Source: Anaerolinea sp.
GTDB taxonomy: Bacteria > Chloroflexota > Anaerolineae > Anaerolineales > Anaerolineaceae
Assembly (NCBI GenBank): GCA_013824865.1
Contig: PNON01000001.1
Location: 39,291 to 103,290 of the forward strand
DNA length: 64,000 nucleotides
Direction: 5' to 3'
Shown here: positions 42,912 to 52,317 of the stretch, piece after piece
Position numbering within the stretch: position 1 is the first letter of the stretch
How the letters are laid out: every line of letters begins with the position of its first letter
Notes under the pieces: model-generated
What the model was told of the DNA's origin: nothing
What the model saw: only the letters and a program-made list of their open reading frames with translations
Database searches by the model: none
Position numbers and translations under genes: made by a program

Positions 42912-44241
42912 TGGAAAACGTTTGGATAATTCAACTTTCAAATTGGATGTAGAGCGAATGCGCAAAGGGTGGTATAGCGATAAATACTTCTGCAACATTG
43001 CAGAAATGCTGACCATCCTTTCCAAATCCAGCTACCGCTATCAAGGGGAATCTCCCCGCTTAAAGGACATCGATTTGACGGAAGGCATCTGTTCCGGTGA
43101 CCTGGAAGTGGAAATGCAGGTCTTCACCCGCCGACGGGGAAAGACAATTGTGGTTGGGATCGATAAAGCCCTGACCATGTTGCGCCTTTGCACCGGATAT
43201 CGGGATGGCAATGAATTTGTGGATACATCCAATCGATTGGAAGTATGGGCAGTTAAAGATGGTGAAATTGTGCATGGAACAGGCGACCCCATGCATGTAG
43301 AGCCAGTAATGCGCATCCGCGGCAGGTACCGCGATTTCGCTCTGCTCGAGACGCCCATCCTGGGTGGCATCACCCGCTCCAGCCGGGTGGCCACAAATGT
43401 CTATTGTACGCTGATCGCCGCACGCGGCAAGGCAGTCATGTTCTTCCCGGCCAGGTTTGACGCGCATGAAGTGCAGGCAGCAGATGGCTATGCCTATTCA
43501 ATCGCAGTGCAACGTTTCAATCTGGATTTTGCTGGAAAATTGCCTACATTTGTCTCCACTGATGCCCAGGGTGACTGGTGGGGCGGTCAGGGTGGCGGCA
43601 CCGTTGCTCACAGCGCAATCGCCTGTTTTTTTGGGGATACAGCCGAGGCCATGCTGGCATTTTGCAAAGTATTACCGGTATCCATTCCCCGCATCGCGCT
43701 GGTGGATTTCAATAATGATTGTGTGGCTGATTCATGCGCGGTGGCGAAGGTGCTATTTGCAAAATACCGCGAGTTGGTGGATTCAGGCAATAGTGAGGAA
43801 GCTGAGCGATATAGACTGTATGGGGTTCGACTGGATACCGGCGCGACCCTGCGGGATGTTTCCGTGCCACCACTGGGCGATCCAGGGTTGGATATGGGAG
43901 TCAATCCACGCCTGGTTTTCAATGTGCGGGAAGCGCTGAATAACAACTGGGGAAGCTGGGGTTTGCCAGAAGAATGGCACACCAGGGCAGAAGAATATTG
44001 CCAGAAGATCCATATTGTCGTTTCTGGCGGTTTCAACCCGGAAAAGATCGAGAAATTTGAAAAGCTGGGCGTGCCGGTGGATAGTTATGCTGTTGGCTCT
44101 TCTTTATTTGATAATCACGGTCCCACGGTTTCTGACTATACTGCGGATGTGGTGCGCGTGAAAGTGAAGGGGAAATGGATAGAGCTGGCCAAGGTTGGGC
44201 GGGTTCCTTGCGAAAATCCCAAGTTGGAACGCATTTGGTAA
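42898..44241 (+). CDS. Nicotinate phosphoribosyltransferase
   Basis: This is a 447-residue type II phosphoribosyltransferase-fold enzyme that makes nicotinate mononucleotide in the Preiss-Handler NAD salvage route. Visible are RKGWYSDKYF at the N-terminus (catalytic His site region), the TPILGGITRSSRVATN segment, RIALVDFNNDC, and VRLDTGATLRDVS with later IVVSGGFNPEKIEKFEKLGVPVD, the phosphoribosyl-binding region. It is coupled to the upstream nicotinamidase gene. Confidence 0.9.
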   Translation: MSLFNGKRLDNSTFKLDVERMRKGWYSDKYFCNIAEMLTILSKSSYRYQGESPRLKDIDLTEGICSGDLEVEMQVFTRRRGKTIVVGIDKALTMLRLCTGYRDGNEFVDTSNRLEVWAVKDGEIVHGTGDPMHVEPVMRIRGRYRDFALLETPILGGITRSSRVATNVYCTLIAARGKAVMFFPARFDAHEVQAADGYAYSIAVQRFNLDFAGKLPTFVSTDAQGDWWGGQGGGTVAHSAIACFFGDTAEAMLAFCKVLPVSIPRIALVDFNNDCVADSCAVAKVLFAKYRELVDSGNSEEAERYRLYGVRLDTGATLRDVSVPPLGDPGLDMGVNPRLVFNVREALNNNWGSWGLPEEWHTRAEEYCQKIHIVVSGGFNPEKIEKFEKLGVPVDSYAVGSSLFDNHGPTVSDYTADVVRVKVKGKWIELAKVGRVPCENPKLERIW

Positions 44242-44307
44242 AGCGCACTTTCCCTCGCTGGTTCACTCCATATGGTAAGATTGTGCTGAAAAGGATAAAA
44301 ATTGTAT

Positions 44308-46497
44308 ATGAATAATCACATTACGGCTGAAACCCCCGTTACTTTCAGCCTTCCCCGCCGCATCAACAGACTGGCAGATTTTGCCTACAACTTGTGGTGG
44401 ATCTGGAATCCAGAAGCCATCCGTCTTTTTAACTTGATAGATAAAGCGCTCTGGGAAGCTGTGTATCATAACCCAATCGTTTTCCTGCGCGATGTAGGGC
44501 GGGCGCAATTGAATGCTGTTGTCAATGACCGTCATTTTCTGGATGCTTACGACCGGGTGATCAAAAACTTTGATTCTTATGTGAAGGGTAATCATACCTG
44601 GTACCATAAGACATATCCGAATGCAGGGGAGGAGCAGATCGCATACTTCTCTTTTGAATTTGGTTTACACGAATCCATCCCTGTGTATGCTGGCGGACTG
44701 GGGGTGCTCTCAGGCGACCATTTGAAGGAAGCAAGCGACCTGGGTTTACCATTGGTTGCTGTGGGTTTTCTATACACCCAGGGATATTTTTCGCAAAAGA
44801 TATCTGAAGATGGCTGGCAGGAAAATCGAAACCAAGCTTTGAAACTGGAAAATCTACCAGTCATGCCACTCAAGGACGAAAATGGCAAACCGGTCACGGT
44901 CAGTGTCGATTTGACTGGTAGAAAGGTGTTTGCAAAGCTCTGGCAGATCAACGTGGGCCGAGTTCCTTTGATCTTGTTGGATAGCAATGTGGAGCCGAAT
45001 AACGCCAGCGACCGCATGCTCACATCGCGCCTCTACAGCAACGACCTGGACCTGCGCATCTCTCAGGAGATCATCCTGGGCATTGGCGGGGTACGAGCGA
45101 TACGAGCGCTGGGGCTGAATCCAGCCGCCTGGCATATGAATGAAGGACATTCCGCATTTCTTACCCTGGAACGGGTGCGCGAAATGGTATTGCAAGGCAA
45201 GACATTTGAAGAAGCTTGCGAGGTAGTGAGGCGATCCAGCATCTTTACCACTCACACACCGGTGCCAGCTGGCAATGATGAATTTGCACTGTGGTTGATC
45301 GATAAATACTTCCCATTGTACTGGCAGGAATTAGGCATTACCCGGGACCAGTTCATTGATATTGCCCGTAATAAGGCCAAATGGGGTGGAGACGCATTTT
45401 CTTTGCCTGTCCTGGCGATGCACCTGGCAAATTATCGCAATGGCGTTTCTGAGCTGCATGGTGAGGTCTCCCGCAAGATGTGGCACTTCCTGTGGCCGGA
45501 TAAGCAGGAAAAGGATGTACCCATCTCGCATATCACCAATGGTGTGCACACCGGCACCTGGCTGGCCAGGCAGTTGCGCGGTCTGTTTGACCGTTACCTG
45601 GCTTCAGACTGGCTGGAGCGAATAGATGATCCGACAGTTTGGGATGGTATTGACAATATTCCCGACGCTGAATTATGGATGGTGCGCCGACATCTCAAAC
45701 GCAAGCTGATGGCGTATATCATGGAGCGATCGCGCAATACCTGGATATCCACCACCATCCACCCGGTGCAGATCATTGCCGGGGGTGCGTTGCTGGATCC
45801 GTATGCTTTGACTATCGGTTTTGCGCGTCGATTTGCCACTTATAAGCGAGCCAACCTGATTTTGCGGGATATGGATCGAATCATGAATTTACTTAACCAG
45901 CCAAACCACCCGGTGCAGATCATCTTTGCCGGAAAGGCGCATCCAGCGGATGAAGGTGGAAAACTGCTCATCCAGGAGGTGTACCGCGCGGTGAAAAATG
46001 CCCGCAATGGCGGCCGGCTGGTATTCCTGGAAGACTATGACATGAACATCGCCCGCTACCTGGTGCAGGGCGTGGATATCTGGTTGAATACCCCCCGCCG
46101 ACCGAATGAAGCATCCGGCACTTCGGGCGAAAAAGCTGCCATCAACGGTGTGCTTAATTTTTCAGTTCTTGATGGCTGGTGGCGGGAAGGTTTTAATGGC
46201 AAGAACGGCTGGGCTATCGGTGATGATATAGAGTACGCAGATCATGATGCACAGGATAGCGCGGATGCTGCTTCACTCTATGATACATTGGAAAATGAGA
46301 TCATCCCGATGTATTATGACCAGCGCAGCGCTGATAACCTTCCAGATGAATGGATGGCACGCATGAAAGAATCCATTCGCACCATGGCGCCACAGTTTTG
46401 CACCCGCCGTATGGTAAAAGAGTATATGACTGATATGTATCTGCCAGCCATGCAATCATCTGTTAATAAGGTTGTGGTTAATAAAGAGAAAGGCTAA
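44308..46497 (+). CDS. glgP: Alpha-glucan (glycogen/maltodextrin) phosphorylase
   Basis: This is a 729-residue GT35 enzyme releasing glucose-1-phosphate from alpha-glucans. The N-terminal DUF3417 region is LPRRINRLADFAYNLWWIWNP, the catalytic domain shows AYFSFEFGLHESIPVYAGGLGVLSGDH, and the PLP-lysine block is NEASGTSGEKAAINGV. Length suits the short bacterial/archaeal subtype. The track starts at TTG 44302; the ATG at 44308 gives nearly the same protein, while the aagg position fits the TTG slightly better. Confidence 0.93.
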   Translation: MNNHITAETPVTFSLPRRINRLADFAYNLWWIWNPEAIRLFNLIDKALWEAVYHNPIVFLRDVGRAQLNAVVNDRHFLDAYDRVIKNFDSYVKGNHTWYHKTYPNAGEEQIAYFSFEFGLHESIPVYAGGLGVLSGDHLKEASDLGLPLVAVGFLYTQGYFSQKISEDGWQENRNQALKLENLPVMPLKDENGKPVTVSVDLTGRKVFAKLWQINVGRVPLILLDSNVEPNNASDRMLTSRLYSNDLDLRISQEIILGIGGVRAIRALGLNPAAWHMNEGHSAFLTLERVREMVLQGKTFEEACEVVRRSSIFTTHTPVPAGNDEFALWLIDKYFPLYWQELGITRDQFIDIARNKAKWGGDAFSLPVLAMHLANYRNGVSELHGEVSRKMWHFLWPDKQEKDVPISHITNGVHTGTWLARQLRGLFDRYLASDWLERIDDPTVWDGIDNIPDAELWMVRRHLKRKLMAYIMERSRNTWISTTIHPVQIIAGGALLDPYALTIGFARRFATYKRANLILRDMDRIMNLLNQPNHPVQIIFAGKAHPADEGGKLLIQEVYRAVKNARNGGRLVFLEDYDMNIARYLVQGVDIWLNTPRRPNEASGTSGEKAAINGVLNFSVLDGWWREGFNGKNGWAIGDDIEYADHDAQDSADAASLYDTLENEIIPMYYDQRSADNLPDEWMARMKESIRTMAPQFCTRRMVKEYMTDMYLPAMQSSVNKVVVNKEKG

Positions 46498-46499
46498 CG

Positions 46500-47027
46500 A
46501 TGGACTGGTTATTGTCGGGCAGTGCATGGTTGGGGGCATTGTTTATTTTTGCAATGCGGGTGTTGGATATGACTTGCGATACGTTGCGGGTTTTATTTGT
46601 GGTGCGTGGAAAAAAGAAATTATCATGGATGCTGGGTTTTATACAGTCAGCTGTATTTATTGTTGCCATCAGCCAGGTGCTGACCCATTTGGATAACCCG
46701 CTGACAGTCATTGGATACGCTGCTGGTTTTGCCACTGGCAATGTGGTGGGCATGTATATTGAAGAGTATCTGGCCATCGGGCACACATCCATTCGGGTGG
46801 TCAGCTCCAGGCTTGGATCCCTGATCGCAGAGAAACTCCGTGAAGGCGGGTTTGCGGTCACTGAGATCCCAGCCCGCGGCAAAGATGGCATGGTGACTGT
46901 GCTGAATATTTCTGTTCTTCGTAAAGATGTGGATCGGGTGGATACGATTGTGCTCGAAGTTGACCCGGAAGCTTTCATGACCACCGAAGATATGCGTCCA
47001 TTACGGCGCGGTTTCTGGCGGTCGTAA
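46500..47027 (+). CDS. UPF0316 (DUF2179) membrane protein
   Basis: This 175-residue protein has three membrane helices in the first 90 residues (MRVLDMTCDTLRVLFVVRG, LGFIQSAVFIVAISQVL, YAAGFATGNVVGMYIEE) and a small C-terminal DUF2179 domain (AEKLREGGFAVTEIPARGKDG). It starts 2 nt after the phosphorylase gene, so the two are co-transcribed. DUF2179 is a proposed cyclic-nucleotide or small-ligand-binding domain; the role is unknown. Confidence 0.9.
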   Translation: MDWLLSGSAWLGALFIFAMRVLDMTCDTLRVLFVVRGKKKLSWMLGFIQSAVFIVAISQVLTHLDNPLTVIGYAAGFATGNVVGMYIEEYLAIGHTSIRVVSSRLGSLIAEKLREGGFAVTEIPARGKDGMVTVLNISVLRKDVDRVDTIVLEVDPEAFMTTEDMRPLRRGFWRS

Positions 47028-47071
47028 CGGGATTTTTGAGAAATCCGGAAACCGTGCTTCGAAGTCCAATT

Positions 47072-48376
47072 ATGATGGATAGAAATTTGCAAAATAAACA
47101 CATATGGGTTTATTTTTCTCTTCTTTTCGTCATCTTTCTAGGTGGTTGCAGTGATAGAACAACCTCTCTGCCAGTGATTGATCCTGAAGATCAGATTCAA
47201 CTGGCTGTCAGCACACAATTAGCACAAGCCAGGTTAACCCAGACTGCTGCCATAACGGGTACTCCGCAGGAACCAACCGCTGCTCCCACAGCCACTCCCA
47301 TCGTTCTACAAAACCCAATCACAGCCACAGTATGGCAGCAAGATCCGATGGTGGCGATCCTGCTTTACCATAGATATATCCCGATAGATAAAACGAATGA
47401 CTCGCGTATGAAGATGCAGTTGAGTGTCTTCCGCGCACAACTCGAGCAGCTTCATGCTGCGGGTTTTTCATTGGTCTCCCTGGAAGACTGGTTGAATGGA
47501 AAACTTGAATTATTGCCCGGAAAGCGGCCTCTTATCATCACCTTTGATGATCTGTTCTTTGCAGACCAGATTTATATCGAGGAAGATGGTGAACCCTCTC
47601 TTCGTTCTGGTTTGGGCGTTATGTGGCATTTTTATCAGGAGTATCCGGATTTTGGATTTAAACCCGCGCTGTTTTCCAATATGGGTGATAAATATTATGG
47701 AAATGTAATCCGCGGAGATTGGTTTTATGTGGAGAAGGGATGGCAGGACAGCCTGGCGCAGGCAATCGCCTGGTGTATTGAGCACGATGCCCTGGTTTAT
47801 AACCATTTCTATACCCACCCATCCCTGCCCAAATTAAATGCCACTGAAATAATTTGGGAAATGAAGAAAAATGATGAAGAGATTGTCAAAATTCTTTCCA
47901 GGATCGGTAAAGAAGATCTGGCAGAAAGATCAGCAAATATCATTTCTTTAACCTTTGGTGAATGGCCGGTCAGTGATAAGGGGAAGAATGCCATCTTAGA
48001 GTATGTTTCACCGTTGGGTAAACCGGTGCTGGGAATCGTTGAGGCTGAACCCTTCTATGTGCGTGAGAATCTTGTTCTTGCTCCCTATTTGGATGGGTAT
48101 AACCCGTACCATATTCCCCGCATTGAAGGTCAGCAGATCAATATTGATGAATTGATCAAAGACAAGGATTATTTACCGGTTGCGGGTGAATGCGAATTGA
48201 ACAACCCAGCTCCTGAAAATGAGGGAGACTCGGAATATCTCAGGATACATATCGCTGAAGCGGTTGCTTCAAACAGGTGCCCCGCCGGGGTATATGCCAT
48301 ATCGGGTTATTTATTCAGGGTGGATCAAAGTAGTGTGGAACAGATCAGCCTGCCCGATTATCCGCGTGAGTATTGA
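47072..48376 (+). CDS. Polysaccharide-deacetylase-like lipoprotein
   Basis: This is a 434-residue lipoprotein (lipobox FLGGC) with a Thr/Pro linker and a NodB-like domain: MVAILLYHRYIP and RPLIITFDDLFFADQIYI. The catalytic pattern is altered after TFDD, and the usual His-rich motif corresponds only loosely to VYNHFYTHPSL, so activity is uncertain. The C-terminal part is not recognised. The ATG at 47072 (or 47075) is preferred to the track TTG at 47036. Confidence 0.75.
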   Translation: MMDRNLQNKHIWVYFSLLFVIFLGGCSDRTTSLPVIDPEDQIQLAVSTQLAQARLTQTAAITGTPQEPTAAPTATPIVLQNPITATVWQQDPMVAILLYHRYIPIDKTNDSRMKMQLSVFRAQLEQLHAAGFSLVSLEDWLNGKLELLPGKRPLIITFDDLFFADQIYIEEDGEPSLRSGLGVMWHFYQEYPDFGFKPALFSNMGDKYYGNVIRGDWFYVEKGWQDSLAQAIAWCIEHDALVYNHFYTHPSLPKLNATEIIWEMKKNDEEIVKILSRIGKEDLAERSANIISLTFGEWPVSDKGKNAILEYVSPLGKPVLGIVEAEPFYVRENLVLAPYLDGYNPYHIPRIEGQQINIDELIKDKDYLPVAGECELNNPAPENEGDSEYLRIHIAEAVASNRCPAGVYAISGYLFRVDQSSVEQISLPDYPREY

Positions 48377-48452
48377 TTACCTGCCATTAGTTATCACCAC
48401 CGGGGATGTGCTCCCGGCGTGGATTTAGGCGCACATAATGCTTAAATCTTTG

Positions 48453-48597
48453 TTCCTCAGCGGGGACGCTGAGGATGAAGTGAGGTAGGGGCGACCCTAC
48501 GCGTCAGTACACCTTTTTGTTACCTTGAGCATAGCGAAAGGTCTCTGCCATTGGCTAAGCAAATGGTGCATTCAAATTCGAATGCACCCTACAAGCT
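48453..48597. repeat. Tandem intergenic repeat, copy 1
   Basis: A unit of about 145 bp contains three hairpins: ctcagcg-ggga-cgctgag, the accttgagcatagcgaaaggt palindrome, and ggtgcattc-aaattc-gaatgcacc. It is followed immediately by a second copy. The first hairpin also occurs at 10936-10953. Confidence 0.85.
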
Positions 48598-48600
48598 TAA

Positions 48601-48743
48601 TTCCTCAGCGGGGACGATGAGGACAAAGAGACGTAGGCGACTCTACGCGCCAGTCCACCTTTTTGTCACCTTGAGCATAGTGAAAGGTCTCTGCCATTGG
48701 CTAAGCAAATGGTGCATTCAAATTCGAATGCACCCTACAAGCT
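48601..48743. repeat. Tandem intergenic repeat, copy 2
   Basis: This is a direct repeat of 48453-48597. The last 75 bp or so are almost identical, with one substitution in accttgagcatag[c/t]gaaagg; the first part has diverged (gacgctgagg versus gacgatgagg) with a 2-nt length difference. The track ORF 48551..48841 is built from this repeat and is not a gene. Confidence 0.85.
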
Positions 48744-48798
48744 GTGGCAGCCCGGGCGAGGGCAGGCGCTTGTGTTGCCATAATGGGTTTCGTTGTAG

Positions 48799-48819
48799 GG
48801 ACGAGGCGACGCCTCGTCC
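48799..48819. repeat. Short perfect palindrome before the R-M gene end
   Basis: ggacgaggcg and cgcctcgtcc flank a single base, a 10-bp perfect inverted repeat between the tandem repeats and the stop of the minus-strand restriction-modification gene. It could act as its terminator hairpin, though no T tract is visible. Confidence 0.6.
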
Positions 48820-48844
48820 TTACGGTTCTTGTGCAGGATGACAT

Positions 48845-51800
48845 TTAATCCATCGGCCACCCTGGAATTGCCACATCCACCTCAGCCATCAGGCGGATGG
48901 TCTCTTTCAGCGCCACCACCACACGTTGATAGTGGTTGATATCCTCTCCGCTGAGTTTTCTCCCCTTGCGGTCTTTCAACCACTTGTCGCAAACTTGATA
49001 CCCGCCGATCTTGAATTTCCAGACCTCCTCCGGGACGCCCTCAAAATACTGCTTCGGGTTGATCCATACATTTCCGCTGGTGTACTGCACTTTTTCCACC
49101 AGGTGATCCCCGGCGACCGGATAACCGGTGATGAACTGCTCCACCCGCGGAGTTCGCAGCAAATGGAAATCGACCAGTTCCTTGCCCAGGCGCACCAGGG
49201 TTTTAAACAGCGGCAAGTTTGAGGTGAGCGGTAGTCGCGGGAAGTCGATCTTCAGAAATTCAGCATAGCGGCTGCGGTAGGTGGGCGAGTGGAAAACCGC
49301 GTAGGTGTAATAGAACACGTCCTCCGGCCCAAATGTGGAAACCAGGTCACCCTGCCCGTCTTCGATGAAGACCAAACCCAGAGCTCGGCTGGCGGAGGTA
49401 ATGAATGCTTGCGATAGGTTCGGTTTACGAGTAGTTTCGACTAGATCGAAAAGTGTGCCTTTTGTTTCATATGGGTTGGTATAAAGATATAAAGGGAAAT
49501 GATAGCCATTATTTGATGTTTTTGATGAAAGTATTATTTTTTCTGTGGTGAAAACTGTTGCGAAGATATGAGCAAATTCTTCCCCTTTATTAATTCTACT
49601 GGTTATGAGTGCCAAATTTTCTTCCCTCATTTGACACATGACACTAGGCCTAGGCATACTATGGAACCCTCTTGAATGACCGGTAAAAAATGTGAACCGG
49701 TTATCAAAAGGCCTATAAGTAATTCGAATAAAATTATCTGAATTCAATCTCGATTTTCGTAAATCCGCTTGAGCCAAAGAGATCTTCCAGTCTCTCGAGT
49801 CTTGTCCTAGATTGAATACTTGTCTAGCTTCTTCAATTGGTAAATCCATAAACTTAGTAATAGTTTTTATTGCTTCTGTTTTTTCCATATGTATTGCAAG
49901 TTCATCTCTGGAAGTAACAATACCAACCGAATTTACCGGAAAAATATCTTGAATATTCATCAATTTTAAATATTCACTAGAATTCAGCAGGTTTTGAGGT
50001 TTAAATAACCAATATGGTTCCTGTGGTTCTGTTATTGTCCAGTTAATACAAGAAATATCTACTGACTGTAAGGCAACGTATTTTTCATTTCTTCTCCCCC
50101 ATATTTCATGATGAAAAATTTTAGTACTGGGGCTATCATTTTCTAGTTTGTTTTTAATACCTAAAATAATAGCTACACCTTGTTGAATGTCGAATACATT
50201 TTCATCCTTTGACCCGTCTGGGCAAACTTCTTTTTTCTTGGAGTTCCCGTGTAAATCGAAAATGTAAAGTTCGTCAAAAGACTTATTTAAGTGTTTTCTT
50301 AGTCCTTTGAAAGTAGGGCCATCAATATAATTATGGTTCGTAATAAATGCCAATATTCCACAACTTGTTTTATTTATTCTCCACTCTGCAAATCTAATAA
50401 ATTTTATATAATCATCCTGTAACCCTTTTAGATTTCTTTCATTTAATCTAATGCCATCAATCTTATAATAATCCTTTACTAGTTCAGATATCCATGGTCC
50501 ATTATTTATTGATTCATAAGAATACGGCGGGTTTCCAAGTACGACCATGATGGGTGTTTGTTTTTTCACTACTGCAGCAGCATTAGCTTCATCGGTTATA
50601 TAATGCGCCAGTCCATCCAGCATTTCGCTCTTGGTCACGCCTTCATCCAGTGTATTGGTCAGGTACACTTTGAGTTGGTCGTCCTTCTGCCAGGCATAGC
50701 CCAGTTCTTCTTTTAACTGCAATCCCAGCTTGAGATGCGACATGACATACGGCGCCATGAGCAGCTCGAAACCAAAGATGCGCGGTAACAGGTGGTTATG
50801 AACATAATCCTGCCACTGCCCAAATTGCCCGCGTTCGCGCATTCGTTCATGCACCAACCTAAGGACAAAGTACAAAAATGTCCCGGTTCCGGCAGCCGGG
50901 TCGAGGATGTTTACCTCAGGGTCCGCCAATCCCAGCGGTTTGCCAAACTTCTCGCGCAGGATCCAATCCACCGAATTGACGATGAACCGCACCACCGGCT
51001 CCGGGGTGTAATACACGCCGCGGCTCTTGCGCAATTTAGGATCGTAAGCCGCCAGGAAGGTCTCATAAAAATGCACCACCGGGTCTTCAGTACGGGTACG
51101 CTTGCCGAAATCCGCCAGGATGGTTACCAGATTGGCACGTTTGAGCAATTCAGCAAGATCATCCAGGTAACTGGCGATGATCGAGCCATCCAGCTCTTCA
51201 CCCACATCCAGAAACAGACGGCGTAAGAACTTATTGGTACCCAGGTAAGTGTAGGCGCTCGCCCGGTTGAAAAGTTGCCCATCCGGCATGGCAACCCTTG
51301 CTGCAAACAGGCCATAAGCCATTGTCTGGGCATACAGGTCGGCAAATTCCGCCGGGGTCAGGTTGGGCAGCAGGTATTCTTTGAAAGCGTTGAACTGGCG
51401 GTGAAGCGCACCCTTCTCATCCATTTCATTTTTCAAATCTGCCAGGATCAGATCGCGCATGAAATGCGCCATGTGTGCCATGCGCTGTGCCAGGTCTTTG
51501 GCGGTGAACAGCATGGGGACTTCGACGTCAAAGAAACCCTGCAATAGCTTTGCGGTCTGGCTGATATTCTCATCATGGATGATCAAACGGTTGTTCTTAC
51601 CCACTTCAGCCACTTTTACCCGCAGCCGTTCCTTGCCGTTCACATACCAGCGAAATTCAAGGTAATCCGTCAGGATGAGGTTATTCAGCGCTTTCGTGTA
51701 GCGCTTCATCTGGTCTGTCTTTTCGATCTTATCCAGGTCAACACCCACATCCTTGGTTTCCACATAGCCCAGCGGGACCTTGCGGCGTTCCACAATAAAA

Positions 51801-51970
51801 TCGGGCGCGCCGCAATCAATATGCTTTGGGTCATTCGAGGCTTTGATGCCAGGCTGGTAACTTTCCAACAGGGCTTCCAGTGATGAGCGGTGGGTGTGCT
51901 CGGTGGCAATCCCGCGTTTTAAGTCCGCTTCGATTTTCTTCAAATAATCCCGGATTTCTGTATCCAACAT
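48845..51970 (-). CDS. Single-chain restriction-modification enzyme (type IIG/ISP-like N6-adenine methylase-nuclease)
   Basis: This is a 1041-residue fusion. The N-terminus has a PD-(D/E)xK nuclease signature (GAPDFIVERRKVPLGYVETK, about 48-67). The gamma-type methyltransferase follows with motif I LDPAAGTGTF near 355 and motif IV VVLGNPPYSYES near 478. A target-recognition region and a C-terminal domain (VQYTSGNVWINPKQYFEGVP) seen in type ISP-like enzymes complete it. No helicase motifs were noticed, so type IIG is preferred. The DNA from about 49.42 to 50.53 kb, after NPPY, is clearly AT-rich relative to both flanks, consistent with an exchanged recognition domain. Confidence 0.85.
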   Translation of the reverse strand: MLDTEIRDYLKKIEADLKRGIATEHTHRSSLEALLESYQPGIKASNDPKHIDCGAPDFIVERRKVPLGYVETKDVGVDLDKIEKTDQMKRYTKALNNLILTDYLEFRWYVNGKERLRVKVAEVGKNNRLIIHDENISQTAKLLQGFFDVEVPMLFTAKDLAQRMAHMAHFMRDLILADLKNEMDEKGALHRQFNAFKEYLLPNLTPAEFADLYAQTMAYGLFAARVAMPDGQLFNRASAYTYLGTNKFLRRLFLDVGEELDGSIIASYLDDLAELLKRANLVTILADFGKRTRTEDPVVHFYETFLAAYDPKLRKSRGVYYTPEPVVRFIVNSVDWILREKFGKPLGLADPEVNILDPAAGTGTFLYFVLRLVHERMRERGQFGQWQDYVHNHLLPRIFGFELLMAPYVMSHLKLGLQLKEELGYAWQKDDQLKVYLTNTLDEGVTKSEMLDGLAHYITDEANAAAVVKKQTPIMVVLGNPPYSYESINNGPWISELVKDYYKIDGIRLNERNLKGLQDDYIKFIRFAEWRINKTSCGILAFITNHNYIDGPTFKGLRKHLNKSFDELYIFDLHGNSKKKEVCPDGSKDENVFDIQQGVAIILGIKNKLENDSPSTKIFHHEIWGRRNEKYVALQSVDISCINWTITEPQEPYWLFKPQNLLNSSEYLKLMNIQDIFPVNSVGIVTSRDELAIHMEKTEAIKTITKFMDLPIEEARQVFNLGQDSRDWKISLAQADLRKSRLNSDNFIRITYRPFDNRFTFFTGHSRGFHSMPRPSVMCQMREENLALITSRINKGEEFAHIFATVFTTEKIILSSKTSNNGYHFPLYLYTNPYETKGTLFDLVETTRKPNLSQAFITSASRALGLVFIEDGQGDLVSTFGPEDVFYYTYAVFHSPTYRSRYAEFLKIDFPRLPLTSNLPLFKTLVRLGKELVDFHLLRTPRVEQFITGYPVAGDHLVEKVQYTSGNVWINPKQYFEGVPEEVWKFKIGGYQVCDKWLKDRKGRKLSGEDINHYQRVVVALKETIRLMAEVDVAIPGWPMD

Positions 51971-52317
51971 TTTCTCCTCGTGTAACCCGCTGCATATATA
52001 TATGATTATAGATGAATTCTGAGTTGGTGAATGCGAATATCAGTGCAATTAAACATGCTTGTTTTCATCTAACCATCCATCAATTATTTCTTTTGTCCCT
52101 TTTGTTCCCGAATCACCTGTCATTATTGACAGCTTGACGTGCATTGCTCCCTTCATATAATAGAGGAAGATCAGAAAATAATGTTAAAGGATTTAATTGA
52201 CAGGCGAATTACACACCATTACATTACAAAAATTAATTTGGGGAGCCGGTTTGTAATAAGGTGTCAAAAGAAACCGTAATCCCATCCCAGGTGTTCTATT
52301 AAAAAAAATGAGGTTCC
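51971..52317. other. Intergenic region between the R-M gene and the amidase gene
   Basis: This 347-nt divergent region carries the promoters of both neighbours. It is AT-rich, with no convincing RNA or small gene. A ttgacg and other partial promoter words are present, but no well-spaced pair was found. Confidence 0.5.

Noticed and set aside
48453-48743. CRISPR-like array
   Set aside because: There are only two long direct copies with no short regular repeats or unique spacers, and no cas genes. No CRISPR array was seen in the window.
48551-48841. 96-residue ORF between glgP region and R-M gene
   Set aside because: It is composed of the tandem non-coding repeat and has a repeated peptide, with no homology or ribosome binding site.
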